Assembly (NCBI GenBank): GCA_937873715.1
Contig: CALMYJ010000012.1
Span: forward strand, 164,143 to 228,142
Length of the DNA stretch: 64,000 nucleotides
Reading direction: 5' to 3'
Source: an uncultured Chitinophagaceae bacterium
GTDB lineage: Bacteria > Bacteroidota > Bacteroidia > Chitinophagales > Chitinophagaceae
Shown in pieces: positions 26,900 to 34,985 of the stretch. The stretch's first letter is position 1. Each line of letters opens with the position of its first letter. The position numbers and the translations under genes are program-made. The notes under the pieces were generated by a model. That model ran no database searches and was not told the DNA's origin. It was given only the letters and a program-made list of their open reading frames with translations.

Positions 26900-26930
26900 C
26901 AAAGATAATAATTCAAACCAGAGTACCAAC
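26900..26930 (-). promoter_or_regulatory. Promoter of the nucleotide-sugar operon
   Basis: Minus strand GTTG-N19-TATCTTTG: a perfect -7 element (TAnnTTTG) and a 3/4 match at -33 with ideal spacing. Start of transcription expected near 26893, ~16 nt before the aminotransferase ATG. Back to back with the waaA promoter. Confidence 0.65.
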
Positions 26931-26942
26931 CTAAATTAGCCT

Positions 26943-26974
26943 TGTGCTCAATTAATTAATTGAGGTTAGTTTTG
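26943..26974 (+). promoter_or_regulatory. Promoter of waaA/kdtA
   Basis: Plus strand TGTG-N20-TAGTTTTG: perfect -7 element and a 3/4 match at -33. Start expected near 26981, about 11 nt before the TTG start codon of waaA. The -33 elements of this and the divergent promoter are only ~13 bp apart. Confidence 0.6.
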
Positions 26975-26991
26975 CTTAAAATAATAGTGTT

Positions 26992-28233
26992 TTGCAATTC
27001 ATCTACCAGCTTTTTTTATGGTGTTATGGCGGGGGCATCCGCATCGCTTCTTTGTGGAACAACAAAGCAAAAAGCTGGGTAATGGGCAGGCGCAGGTTCC
27101 CCGTTATTGAGCATAAAAAAAGTAAAACAGTATGGATGCATTGCGCCAGCCTGGGCGAATTTGAACAAGGCAGACCACTGCTCGAAAATATCCGAAAAAC
27201 CTACCCAGATACAACCATTGTACTTACTTTTTTTTCACCATCTGGCTACGAGGTGCAGCATAACTATCCCGGTGCCGACTATGTGTTTTACCTGCCGATG
27301 GATGGCAGGCGCAATACAAAGCAATGGCTGGATATACTGCAACCCTCACTGGTGCTTTGGGTGAAATATGAATTTTGGTATTACCACCTGGCCGCACTCA
27401 AAAATACGGATGTACCGGTGCTGATGGTTTCCGGTATTTTCAGGCCCGGGCAACCATTTTTTAAATGGTATGGCGGTGTTTGGCGCAGGATGCTGTACAG
27501 TTTTACCCATTTTTTTGTACAAAATGAAGAAAGCAGGCTTTTACTGCAATCCTTAGGCCATACCAATAGCACTGTTGGCGGTGATACACGTTTTGACCGG
27601 GTAATTGAAATTGCCGAAAATGCCAGGCCGCTGCCTTTAATTGAAAAGTTTTGCAAGGGCCGTGAGGTAATTATTGCCGGCAGCACCTGGGAAGATGATG
27701 AAGCTGAATGGACGCATTATGTAAGATCCCACCGGGATATTTGTTTCATTTTTGCACCGCACGAAGTGGATGCAGCCAATATAGCCGATGTAAAAAAAGA
27801 GTTCCCGGGGTCCATCCTATATTCCGAACTGGAAAAAAACAACAGCCCGGAAGAGATGTCGGCGCATGTACTTATCATCGACAATATTGGTATGCTGTCG
27901 CAATTGTACCGCTATGCCACAATTACGTATGTAGGAGGTGGGTTTGATGCCGGGGGTATACATAACATACTGGAAGCGGTGGTGTATGGTAAGCCGGTAA
28001 TTTTTGGACCTAATTACGAAAAATTTGCCGAGGCGGTTGATTTAGTGGATACCGGAGTAGCTTTTAGTATTGATAGTGCTGTTGAACTGGAGCAGTTGCT
28101 TACACAACTATGGGGGGATGAACAGCGGCTGCAGGAGATAGGTTATAAAGCCAAAAATTATGTTATGGCCAAAGCCGGGGCCACCCGGCAGGTAATGGCT
28201 TATATTCAGGCAAACCGCCTTCTTACCAATTGA
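26992..28233 (+). CDS. waaA: 3-deoxy-D-manno-octulosonic acid (Kdo) transferase
   Basis: A 413-residue membrane-anchored GT-B glycosyltransferase adding Kdo from CMP-Kdo to lipid A precursor. N-terminal membrane-anchor helix, the acceptor-site acidic residue in ASLGEFEQGRPLLE, and the C-terminal donor-site segments GGFDAGGIHNILEAVVYGKPVIFGP. The start is a TTG at 26992; no ATG precedes the conserved N-terminal helix, and a promoter fits this start. The 3' end overlaps the convergent downstream gene by 28 bp. Confidence 0.93.
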   Translation: MQFIYQLFLWCYGGGIRIASLWNNKAKSWVMGRRRFPVIEHKKSKTVWMHCASLGEFEQGRPLLENIRKTYPDTTIVLTFFSPSGYEVQHNYPGADYVFYLPMDGRRNTKQWLDILQPSLVLWVKYEFWYYHLAALKNTDVPVLMVSGIFRPGQPFFKWYGGVWRRMLYSFTHFFVQNEESRLLLQSLGHTNSTVGGDTRFDRVIEIAENARPLPLIEKFCKGREVIIAGSTWEDDEAEWTHYVRSHRDICFIFAPHEVDAANIADVKKEFPGSILYSELEKNNSPEEMSAHVLIIDNIGMLSQLYRYATITYVGGGFDAGGIHNILEAVVYGKPVIFGPNYEKFAEAVDLVDTGVAFSIDSAVELEQLLTQLWGDEQRLQEIGYKAKNYVMAKAGATRQVMAYIQANRLLTN

Positions 28234-28946
28234 TCAAACTGCTTTACGATGGGCTCGGCATCTACCCAGCCAAGTTTTGTTTTTAACTCCCTGCGTATCC
28301 AATATTCGGCTTCGGGCCAAATTGTAAAACTGTTGATGGTTTTTATACTTCGTTCATACATTGCTTCATCTCCCCTGAATAATTCTTTGATGTAAAGAAA
28401 CCTGTCGTTAACCCCAATGGCTTTTTTCAAATCTTTTACCGGTACATCTTTAAGCTTATCGCTTATTTCTTTTTTAGGCACTTTGTGCAAATCGTTGAGG
28501 GATGGTGCGGCCTGGGTTACTAGGTCATTAATTTCTGCACTTTTACCAGTTGATGGCCTTGGTGGAAGGGTGGGTATTTCTTCCTCTTCAAGATCGAACA
28601 AAAGCTGGGGCCTGCTATTGGTTGTTATTTGTTGTATTACGGCTGCATTCGATTTTATTTGCTCCAGTTCTGCCTCAAGTTCTGCTTCATCTACCTGCAA
28701 TACTTCAATAATTTTTTCTTCACTGTTACTGGCAGGCTGTGGTTCTTTTGCTGCTTCAATCGCCGGCCCTGTAATTACCGGTAAAGGTGCTGTTACGGCA
28801 ATATAGTTATTACCGGCAGGCTCCGTACTTTGCAGCCCGGCCAGTTCCTGTTGCAGCATTTGCACTGTTAGCAACATCTGATGCGCTGGCACCCGGTTAC
28901 TGAATTGCTCGGTTAATTTTTGTATAAGCGTTTCCACCCTGTTCAT
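28206..28946 (-). CDS. Conserved-looking cytoplasmic protein, unknown function
   Basis: A 246-residue protein from the ATG at 28946 (MNRVETLIQKLTEQ); open frame continues upstream across the tdk start, which is unlikely to be coding. Three parts are visible: an N-terminal helix (VPAHQMLLTVQMLQQELAG), a central acidic low-complexity region with Glu-rich helices and a Pro-rich linker (~60-160), and a compact C-terminal domain (VNDRFLYIKELFRGDEAMYE, then WPEAEYWIRRELKTKLGW). I do not recognise the family; the C-terminal block recurs in Bacteroidota genes near tdk in my general memory. Overlaps waaA tail to tail by 28 bp. Confidence 0.6.
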   Translation of the reverse strand: MNRVETLIQKLTEQFSNRVPAHQMLLTVQMLQQELAGLQSTEPAGNNYIAVTAPLPVITGPAIEAAKEPQPASNSEEKIIEVLQVDEAELEAELEQIKSNAAVIQQITTNSRPQLLFDLEEEEIPTLPPRPSTGKSAEINDLVTQAAPSLNDLHKVPKKEISDKLKDVPVKDLKKAIGVNDRFLYIKELFRGDEAMYERSIKTINSFTIWPEAEYWIRRELKTKLGWVDAEPIVKQFDQLVRRRFA

Positions 28947-28991
28947 ATAACAGTTCATTAATTTACAGTACCAGAAAACAGAAAATTTTGT

Positions 28992-29023
28992 TTTGAACGA
29001 ATGATGCAAATCGCCAATCTTTG
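28992..29023 (+). promoter_or_regulatory. Promoter of tdk
   Basis: TTTG-N20-AATCTTTG; -33 perfect, -7 with one mismatch to TAnnTTTG. Start expected near 29030, a ~40-nt leader before the tdk ATG at 29071. Confidence 0.5.
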
Positions 29024-29070
29024 CAATCATCGCATTAAAGTTACAAACAGATTTTAAAAAAACTCCCTTA

Positions 29071-29640
29071 ATGTTTATTGAACCAAATTTATCAGGCGAA
29101 AGACGTGGCTGGATTGAGGTGATTTGCGGCAGTATGTTTAGTGGTAAAACTGAAGAGCTTATCCGACGGCTGAAACGGGTGAAAATTGCCAATCAAAAGG
29201 TTGAAATTTTTAAACCCTCTATTGATATCCGGTACGATGCTGAAAAAATTGTAAGCCACGATACCAATGCCATCCACTCTACCCCGGTTGAAAGTTCGGC
29301 TTCCATACTTTTACTTGCCCAGGATGTGGATGTGGTGGGTATTGATGAAGCCCAGTTTTTTGATGCTGCCATCACTGATGTGTGTGAGCAACTGGCTTTA
29401 AGGGGTATAAGGGTTATTGTTGCCGGGCTTGATATGGATTATACGGGTAAGCCTTTTGGCCAGATGCCTAACCTGCTGGCTATTGCTGATTATATTACCA
29501 AGCTGCATGCTATTTGTGTTAAATGTGGCAATATTGCCAATATCAGTTACCGAAAAACGGCTGATGCAGAGCAGGTGCTTGTTGGCGAAAAAGATGTGTA
29601 TGAGCCCAGGTGCAGGAGTTGCTATCACCAAAAAAAATAA
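29071..29640 (+). CDS. tdk: Thymidine kinase
   Basis: A 189-residue type II thymidine kinase of the salvage pathway (thymidine + ATP to dTMP). P-loop [14 protein letters not shown], catalytic Glu and Walker-B-type Asp in [10 protein letters not shown], lasso and substrate segment [15 protein letters not shown], and zinc-binding cysteines at CVKCG and CRSCYH. Length and ATG start typical. It is single-gene, with a promoter upstream and an imperfect hairpin (29697-29720) followed by GTTTT downstream. Confidence 0.97.
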   Translation: MFIEPNLSGERRGWIEVICGSMFSGKTEELIRRLKRVKIANQKVEIFKPSIDIRYDAEKIVSHDTNAIHSTPVESSASILLLAQDVDVVGIDEAQFFDAAITDVCEQLALRGIRVIVAGLDMDYTGKPFGQMPNLLAIADYITKLHAICVKCGNIANISYRKTADAEQVLVGEKDVYEPRCRSCYHQKK

Positions 29641-29696
29641 ACTTTGGGACATTTGATACTGTTCAATTTGAAGCCGGGTATGCCACAAATAAAAAA

Positions 29697-29725
29697 GGGC
29701 CAGGATAGACATCCAGCCCCGTTTT
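29697..29725 (+). terminator. Imperfect hairpin after tdk, possible terminator
   Basis: GGGCCAGGAT / ATCCAGCCCC can pair with two mismatches around AGAC and is followed by GTTTT. It lies 57 nt after the tdk stop. Weaker than the other terminators in the window. Confidence 0.35.
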
Positions 29726-29862
29726 AAAATCCAATATCCTATGAAAAACCGTTTCAAAGGTAAACCCTTATATACCAGAAACAATACCCTATTTGAGGTA
29801 TTTTTTAGCATTTTGCCTTGTTGTTTAGTAAACGGTTATAATTAAAATGTTTTTGCAAAACA

Positions 29863-29890
29863 AAAACCCCCGGATACCGGGGGTTTTGAA
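29863..29890 (-). terminator. Terminator of the gldKLMN operon
   Basis: Perfect 11-bp stem AAAACCCCCGG / CCGGGGGTTTT with a 3-nt loop, 18 bp beyond the gldN stop. A-rich and T-rich flanks let it act in both directions. Confidence 0.85.
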
Positions 29891-29907
29891 AATTCATTTA
29901 ATTCATC

Positions 29908-30954
29908 TTAATAGCTCCAAAGGTCGAGTTCGTAATTGAATATTTTCTCTTTAATACGTTCGCCTTCCAGTAATTGAAATAATTTATTGTCTTTTATACC
30001 CGGCATTGCTTCCAATGGCAGGTTAAAGGGATTATCGATAGTACTTTTAATAATACGGCCGCTGAACATCCTGTTTTCAAACAATTCTTCCCAGGTAGAC
30101 CTTGCACCAAAGTTTTTACCATTATATACTTCATATTTGGCGAAAACGGGGCGCATATCGGGATAATATACCCAGAATACATCTTGCGTACCGATAAAAT
30201 CACCTGCACTGCTGTAAACATTACGTACCGGAGCAATACCAAGAATACGCCAGAAAAGCCTTGAAGCTTCCTTATCGAAAATTACTTCTTCCTTTATTTT
30301 GAATTTATAGAAAGAGTCGAAGTTGATTTCACGAACCTTTCTGTCGTAGCGGTCAATTTCACCTACATCGTTGTAATGCGGAACAGAGTCTACGCCACCA
30401 CCAATTTTGGTAGATACTTCACCAATGGTAAGCGGGGTGGTAAAACGATCATCGATGGGGTCAAAAACTGTTACATCTCCGTCTTGCACAGCTTGCAGTA
30501 AAATACTTATAAAACGCTGGTTGCCATTATTTTCATCTGCAGAATAGCGGAAGGGCAGGTTCATTTTTTCCCTTGCATCAATTTCACGCCATACTTTATG
30601 GCGGTATACGGCATCATCTACCCTGAGGTGTTCGTAAGCCAGTGGGTTTCTGTCCCTGATATCCCTGGTATCCACGGCTTCATCGGGCCGTAGCGATTTT
30701 TTTACTTTAGTAAGCGGCAGGCTATCCGGCGGCGGTGGTGGTGGCGGAGCCTGCACCACAGCAGTTTGTACCGTTTCTATTTCCGCGGCTGTATTAGTAG
30801 CCTTGGTTTTAGCCTTGGTTTTTTTGGTTTGTGCAGTACTCGGGCGCTTAGTGGCAGCACGGGGAGCCGCTTTCTTTTTTTGTGCGCTAACTACAGTTGT
30901 AGTAAGCGACAGCACTACAGCAAAACAAAAAACCTTTATTAAATGCTTTTTCAT
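29908..30954 (-). CDS. gldN: T9SS/gliding motility protein GldN
   Basis: A 348-residue periplasmic protein with a signal peptide (MKKHLIKVFCFAVVLSLTTTVVSAQ), a Lys/Ala/Thr-rich linker (~26-65), a run of seven prolines, then the conserved GldN domain (VKKSLRPDEAVDTRDIRDRN near its start; AEIDAREKMN-like EIDAREKMNLPFRYSADEN). GldN (PorN) partners the lipoprotein GldK in the periplasmic ring of the type IX secretion machine. Starts 11 nt after gldM and ends the operon. The alkaline linker is longer than I would expect and probably disordered. Confidence 0.95.
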   Translation of the reverse strand: MKKHLIKVFCFAVVLSLTTTVVSAQKKKAAPRAATKRPSTAQTKKTKAKTKATNTAAEIETVQTAVVQAPPPPPPPDSLPLTKVKKSLRPDEAVDTRDIRDRNPLAYEHLRVDDAVYRHKVWREIDAREKMNLPFRYSADENNGNQRFISILLQAVQDGDVTVFDPIDDRFTTPLTIGEVSTKIGGGVDSVPHYNDVGEIDRYDRKVREINFDSFYKFKIKEEVIFDKEASRLFWRILGIAPVRNVYSSAGDFIGTQDVFWVYYPDMRPVFAKYEVYNGKNFGARSTWEELFENRMFSGRIIKSTIDNPFNLPLEAMPGIKDNKLFQLLEGERIKEKIFNYELDLWSY

Positions 30955-30965
30955 ATACAGGGATT

Positions 30966-32489
30966 TTAAAATAATACGAACGATATGGGCGGAATTGTTC
31001 TTGTTCTGCCATCGGGGCCTACCACTTTCAAATCATCGAAAGTAACTGTAGAGCCGGGTTTGCACAATTCCATCTTTGACTTAATTGGGTCAAGATTACC
31101 ACTGGTTAACTGCCCGGTTTGTACACCGCCACCGGTTGTAAAGCCAGCACCGGCGAAGTAAACAGTTGCACCTACCACATTAAACTTGGCGTCGAAATCG
31201 AAGTTTTCCAGTTCAGCACGGATGAAATCCTGTGCCTTAAAAATATTAGACTGGATACGACCGCCTTTGCTCGGGCCAATTTTGCCAATAGGATCGGGTA
31301 TAGATTTTACACGAAACTTAAAAGATGATGCTTTACCATCTGCCGTAACATTAATAGTAGCTTCTCCGGGAGCTGAAACACGTACCACACGGTTTGAATT
31401 AGCACCTGTTAAAGTGCCGCCTGTCATAGATACGGTGGTTTTATCCCAACCAGAGCCAGATGAAATGGTAATTGGGTTATCTACACCTATGTAAAATACA
31501 TTCATTTTATCGAGCATGATAGCAGCGCCACCGGGTACACCTACAGTATATTCCACTTTATCAGTAACGGATACTTCTTTACCATCCTGTCCTTTATAAA
31601 CGATGGTTACCGGAAGCGTGTGATTACCGGTACCGCTTGGTGTAATTTCAGTTTCGGCATAACCTTCAGTTGCATTGAAAGCCTGTCCGCCGATAGTGAT
31701 ACGTGGTGCAGCAGCAGAGCTAAATATACCTACACCGGCTTTTACCTTAATTTTTTGGCCCGGCATCACATAGTTAGATGACTGGCTTACCAGGGCAACA
31801 GATTTGTTATAGATTACTTCTACCTGGCCAATTTGGTTGTGGCAGAAAGTAATTACCTGGTTTTCGGCATTTTTTACGTCATTTTCAAATTTGCTGAGCA
31901 TGGTGATGGCAGCAATTGTTGGCGTCATGTGAAAGTAATTGTACTCCCAGGTATTATCACTGCTTCCTGTAGTTGATTTGGGCACGCTTAAATCAATTGG
32001 CAGGTTGTTTTCAAACTCTTTTGCCACTTCAGGCGAAATAGCCAGCATATTTTTCTTAAAATCTTCCAACATCTGCTTCATTTTAGGCCCTTCACCCTGT
32101 GAGATGAAAAGTCTTGTAGCAGCGTCGAGATGATCTTCTTTATAATCATTGATGCCTTTTTCAGGGTTATAACCTGATTCACGCTTCAATTTGTCTTTAT
32201 ACTCATTCAATTTTGCCAGTACAACGTCAGCCAATTCCTTTGCTTTTTGTGCACGGGGTTGCCAGATTGTTGCTTTTTCGGCGGTTTCAGCTTTCTTTAC
32301 TTTATCTGCAAGCGATTTAAACATGGTGGCGTTGGAAGATTCGATTGAGGCATTTGATTTTTGCAAACTGCCATCTACCACCTTAAAAGCGTTGAGAATT
32401 TCGGCCGATACATTCAGGGCCAGAATGGCTGTTAACACCAGGTACATGATGTTAATCATCTTCTGCCTGGGCTCTTTAGGTAAAGCCAT
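30966..32489 (-). CDS. gldM: T9SS/gliding motility protein GldM
   Basis: A 507-residue inner-membrane protein with one N-terminal membrane helix (INIMYLVLTAILALNVSAE, ~residues 12-31) and a long periplasmic part made of four domains, D1 helical (~35-225) and D2-D4 beta-rich. Typical phrases: FKVVDGSLQKSNASIE, GVGIFSSAAAPRITIGGQ, and the C-terminal GRTRTIPPISF. With GldL it forms the proton-driven rotary motor of T9SS, and the shaft reaches the GldK/GldN ring. Start ATG at 32489; gap of 159 nt from gldL. Confidence 0.97.
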   Translation of the reverse strand: MALPKEPRQKMINIMYLVLTAILALNVSAEILNAFKVVDGSLQKSNASIESSNATMFKSLADKVKKAETAEKATIWQPRAQKAKELADVVLAKLNEYKDKLKRESGYNPEKGINDYKEDHLDAATRLFISQGEGPKMKQMLEDFKKNMLAISPEVAKEFENNLPIDLSVPKSTTGSSDNTWEYNYFHMTPTIAAITMLSKFENDVKNAENQVITFCHNQIGQVEVIYNKSVALVSQSSNYVMPGQKIKVKAGVGIFSSAAAPRITIGGQAFNATEGYAETEITPSGTGNHTLPVTIVYKGQDGKEVSVTDKVEYTVGVPGGAAIMLDKMNVFYIGVDNPITISSGSGWDKTTVSMTGGTLTGANSNRVVRVSAPGEATINVTADGKASSFKFRVKSIPDPIGKIGPSKGGRIQSNIFKAQDFIRAELENFDFDAKFNVVGATVYFAGAGFTTGGGVQTGQLTSGNLDPIKSKMELCKPGSTVTFDDLKVVGPDGRTRTIPPISFVLF

Positions 32490-32648
32490 AATATTTCAGA
32501 TTTACGATTGTTTTTTAATTAATTGTTTGGTTACGAATTCTTGTATCCCTTTATTGTGGTGCAGCCGTGAATTTGCATTCTTTTAAGAAAATCCGGGCGG
32601 CAGGCAATGCTTTTGATTTGTAAAAAGCAGGAGCACCTTATAGAAGGT

Positions 32649-33410
32649 TTACTTTACACCACCCTGCATAGCGCTAAGCATGTTGCCATACACTGAGTTC
32701 AGTTTGCTCAGGTTGGTAGCCAGCGATGCAATTTGGTCTTTCGCTTTTTTAGCATCATCCACGCTGGTCATCATAGCCTGGCTGGCTTCAGCCATTTTGC
32801 CATAGAAGCTGTTAAGCGCTTTCAGGTGATTGTTGCTTTCTTTTAATTCCAGTTCGTAAATTGTATTTAAGGAGCCTAAATTTTTGGTAAGTACCTGTAC
32901 CTGCTCGTGGAAGCTTTTTGCACTTTCAGAAGCGGTATTGAAAGAAGACATTGTATTGGCACTGCTGTTGAAAGCTGCTGCCATTGAGCTAATAGCACTG
33001 GTGGCTTCTTTAGTTTTGGCACCAAATTCAGAAGTAGACTTTACTACATCGCCTACATCAGTAATACCACTTACAGTAGCCCCTAATTTTGAAAAACCTT
33101 CACCCAGTTTTTTGAGGTTGGTTGGTGTAATATCAGCTTCCTGCAGCATTTTATCCATTGATTTCAACGCTGGATTGCCAGCTTCAACGGCTGCAACAGG
33201 TTCATCTTCTTCATGCGATTTTGGTTTAACCCATTCGATGATTGCATAGATGGCGAAAATTGCAGTTTCTGTCCACATACCGATGGTAAGCATTTTATCG
33301 GCATAAGACTGGTGAGTGATTTTTGCCCAAGCTGCAAAAATGATTACCGCAGCACCGGCACTTACTAATACGTCAATCAGGGTTAAAAATGTTCTTTTCC
33401 TGGCAGCCAT
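32649..33410 (-). CDS. gldL: T9SS/gliding motility motor protein GldL
   Basis: A 253-residue protein with two membrane helices at ~9-29 and ~40-60. The residues linked to proton conduction in GldL are visible: Lys30 and His33 in AAWAKITHQSY, and Glu48 in GMWTETAIFAIYAII. The cytoplasmic rest is a Ser/Thr-rich helical coiled-coil region (SSMAAAFNSSANTMSSF, then YELELKESNNHLKALN). GldL pentamers surround a GldM dimer and drive type IX secretion. It lies 149 nt after gldK, in the order K-L-M-N found across the phylum. Confidence 0.97.
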   Translation of the reverse strand: MAARKRTFLTLIDVLVSAGAAVIIFAAWAKITHQSYADKMLTIGMWTETAIFAIYAIIEWVKPKSHEEDEPVAAVEAGNPALKSMDKMLQEADITPTNLKKLGEGFSKLGATVSGITDVGDVVKSTSEFGAKTKEATSAISSMAAAFNSSANTMSSFNTASESAKSFHEQVQVLTKNLGSLNTIYELELKESNNHLKALNSFYGKMAEASQAMMTSVDDAKKAKDQIASLATNLSKLNSVYGNMLSAMQGGVK

Positions 33411-33559
33411 GATTTTTAGTTTTTTGAATGTTTAATTTGGGTTATTACAAGTTATAAAATACACAATAGTTAGCACTCCTTAAGATATCATGCTATATCC
33501 ATAAGGTTATTCTCTGTTCAGTTTAGTCAGGTTGGGTTGTTGCTTTTTGCTTATGTTAA

Positions 33560-34843
33560 TTATTTACCCCTTTTCATAGATGGTGGCAAATCAATTACAC
33601 AGCGGAAGCCGATGTAAGACTTTGAAGTATCCTGGTATTCGTAACTGCGTGTGCTGGTTTGCAGGAAGTATCCTACATCTTTCCAGCTACCGCCACGTAC
33701 CACTTTGCGCTTCATCCTTGGAGGGTCAGAGTCTTTAGCATTCCAGCGAATATCAGGGTTCATATCATGTTGGAAGGAGTATCCGCCTTCATAATATAAT
33801 GATGACGTCCACTCAGCCACGTTACCTGCCATATTATATAAGCCAAAATCGTTAGGCCAGTATGCATCAGCCCTTACGGTGTAAAAACCACCATCCTCGG
33901 GATAATTACCACGGCCTGGTTTGAAATTAGCCAGCAGGCATCCTTTTTTATTCCTCAGGTAAGGGCCACCCCAGGGATAAGGTGATTGCGAACGGCCGCC
34001 ACGTGCTGCATATTCCCATTGTGCTTCGGTAGGCAGGCGAAAATCTGATTCTGTTGTTTTACCTTTTCCTTCAAGAAATGAATTTAAATAAAGTGTTCTC
34101 CATTCGCAGAAAGCAGTAGCCTGTTTCCAGTTAACACCTACTACAGGATAATTGCCAAAAGCAGGGTGACCATAATATTTTTTAGCCATTGGCTCATTAT
34201 AAGCATAAGAGAAATCACGAACCCAGCACAAAGTGTCAGGATAAATCATGATATCTTTCTTTACAATGAATTTTGAACGTTGTACACCGGCGTTTTCTCT
34301 TTTGGAAGCTTCTTTATAATCGAAGGTTTCGGAGTGGTAAACTAATTTGCTGGGGTCAATTTCTTTTTTATTGAAGATGCGGTTATCGGGGGTAAAGATC
34401 ATCGCATCAATTTTTTCGAGGGTAGCTTTATCATTCCATTTGATGGTGCTGGCTTTTTTCCAGTCTACATATTCATTACCGTCTTTACCCTGCTTAATGA
34501 AACCCATTTGCTTTGCCGCAATTGAATCTCTTACCCAGTTGGTAAACTGCCTGTATTCGTTATTGGTAATTTCGGTGGCATCCATCCAAAAGCCACTGAT
34601 AGATACTTGCTTATTACGGGCTGTATACGCATAGTTAACGTCTTCATCGCTGGGACCCATATGGAAAGTACCCGATGGTACATATACCATACCGGGAGGC
34701 TTTGGCAGGCTCCACCTCGAGCCCGGTGCTACGCCGTGAAGCTGGCCGTCGTTAGGCAAAATACTGCCTTTGTTTTTTTTACTGCAACTGGCTAAGGATG
34801 CGGCCGCCACAACAAATAATAGATAAAACGATTTGTTTTTCAT
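33560..34843 (-). CDS. gldK: T9SS/gliding motility lipoprotein GldK
   Basis: A 427-residue outer-membrane lipoprotein from the ATG at 34843 (MKNKSFYLLFVVAAASLASC; lipid-modified Cys20 in the LASC lipobox). The rest is a formylglycine-generating-enzyme-like sulfatase-modifying domain: PPGMVYVPSGTFHMGPSDED, YPVVGVNWKQATAFCEWR, FRLPTEAQWEYAARGG, and VVRGGSWKD. In GldK this fold is structural; it forms the periplasmic ring with GldN under the outer-membrane translocon. First gene of gldKLMN with a well-matched promoter 25-55 nt upstream. The nine-codon extension upstream would spoil the signal peptide. Confidence 0.97.
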   Translation of the reverse strand: MKNKSFYLLFVVAAASLASCSKKNKGSILPNDGQLHGVAPGSRWSLPKPPGMVYVPSGTFHMGPSDEDVNYAYTARNKQVSISGFWMDATEITNNEYRQFTNWVRDSIAAKQMGFIKQGKDGNEYVDWKKASTIKWNDKATLEKIDAMIFTPDNRIFNKKEIDPSKLVYHSETFDYKEASKRENAGVQRSKFIVKKDIMIYPDTLCWVRDFSYAYNEPMAKKYYGHPAFGNYPVVGVNWKQATAFCEWRTLYLNSFLEGKGKTTESDFRLPTEAQWEYAARGGRSQSPYPWGGPYLRNKKGCLLANFKPGRGNYPEDGGFYTVRADAYWPNDFGLYNMAGNVAEWTSSLYYEGGYSFQHDMNPDIRWNAKDSDPPRMKRKVVRGGSWKDVGYFLQTSTRSYEYQDTSKSYIGFRCVIDLPPSMKRGK

Positions 34844-34867
34844 TGTTTTTGACTTTGAGGGTATTGG

Positions 34868-34898
34868 CAAATGTAATGATTATTTTGAATTACGCACA
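34868..34898 (-). promoter_or_regulatory. Promoter of gldKLMN
   Basis: Minus strand TGTG-N19-TACATTTG: perfect -7 element, one mismatch at -33, ideal spacing. Start expected near 34861, ~18 nt before the gldK ATG. Confidence 0.65.
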
Positions 34899-34942
34899 CC
34901 GTGTGAATTATTAAAAAATAGGTTTTACCCAAAATTATTTAC

Positions 34943-34954
34943 GGCAACGTTGCC
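34943..34954. promoter_or_regulatory. 12-bp palindrome upstream of the gldK promoter
   Basis: GGCAACGTTGCC is a perfect inverted repeat, 45 bp upstream of the gldK -33 element and 31 bp beyond the end of the neighbouring gene. There is no T run, so not a terminator. A regulator-binding site for the T9SS operon is possible. Confidence 0.35.
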
Positions 34955-34985
34955 ATAAAACGTATTCTTTGGCGGTTTATTGTGC

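Noticed and set aside
33411..33559. A separate promoter for gldL
   Set aside because: No TAnnTTTG with suitable spacing was found in the gap; the gene is best explained as part of the gldK transcript.
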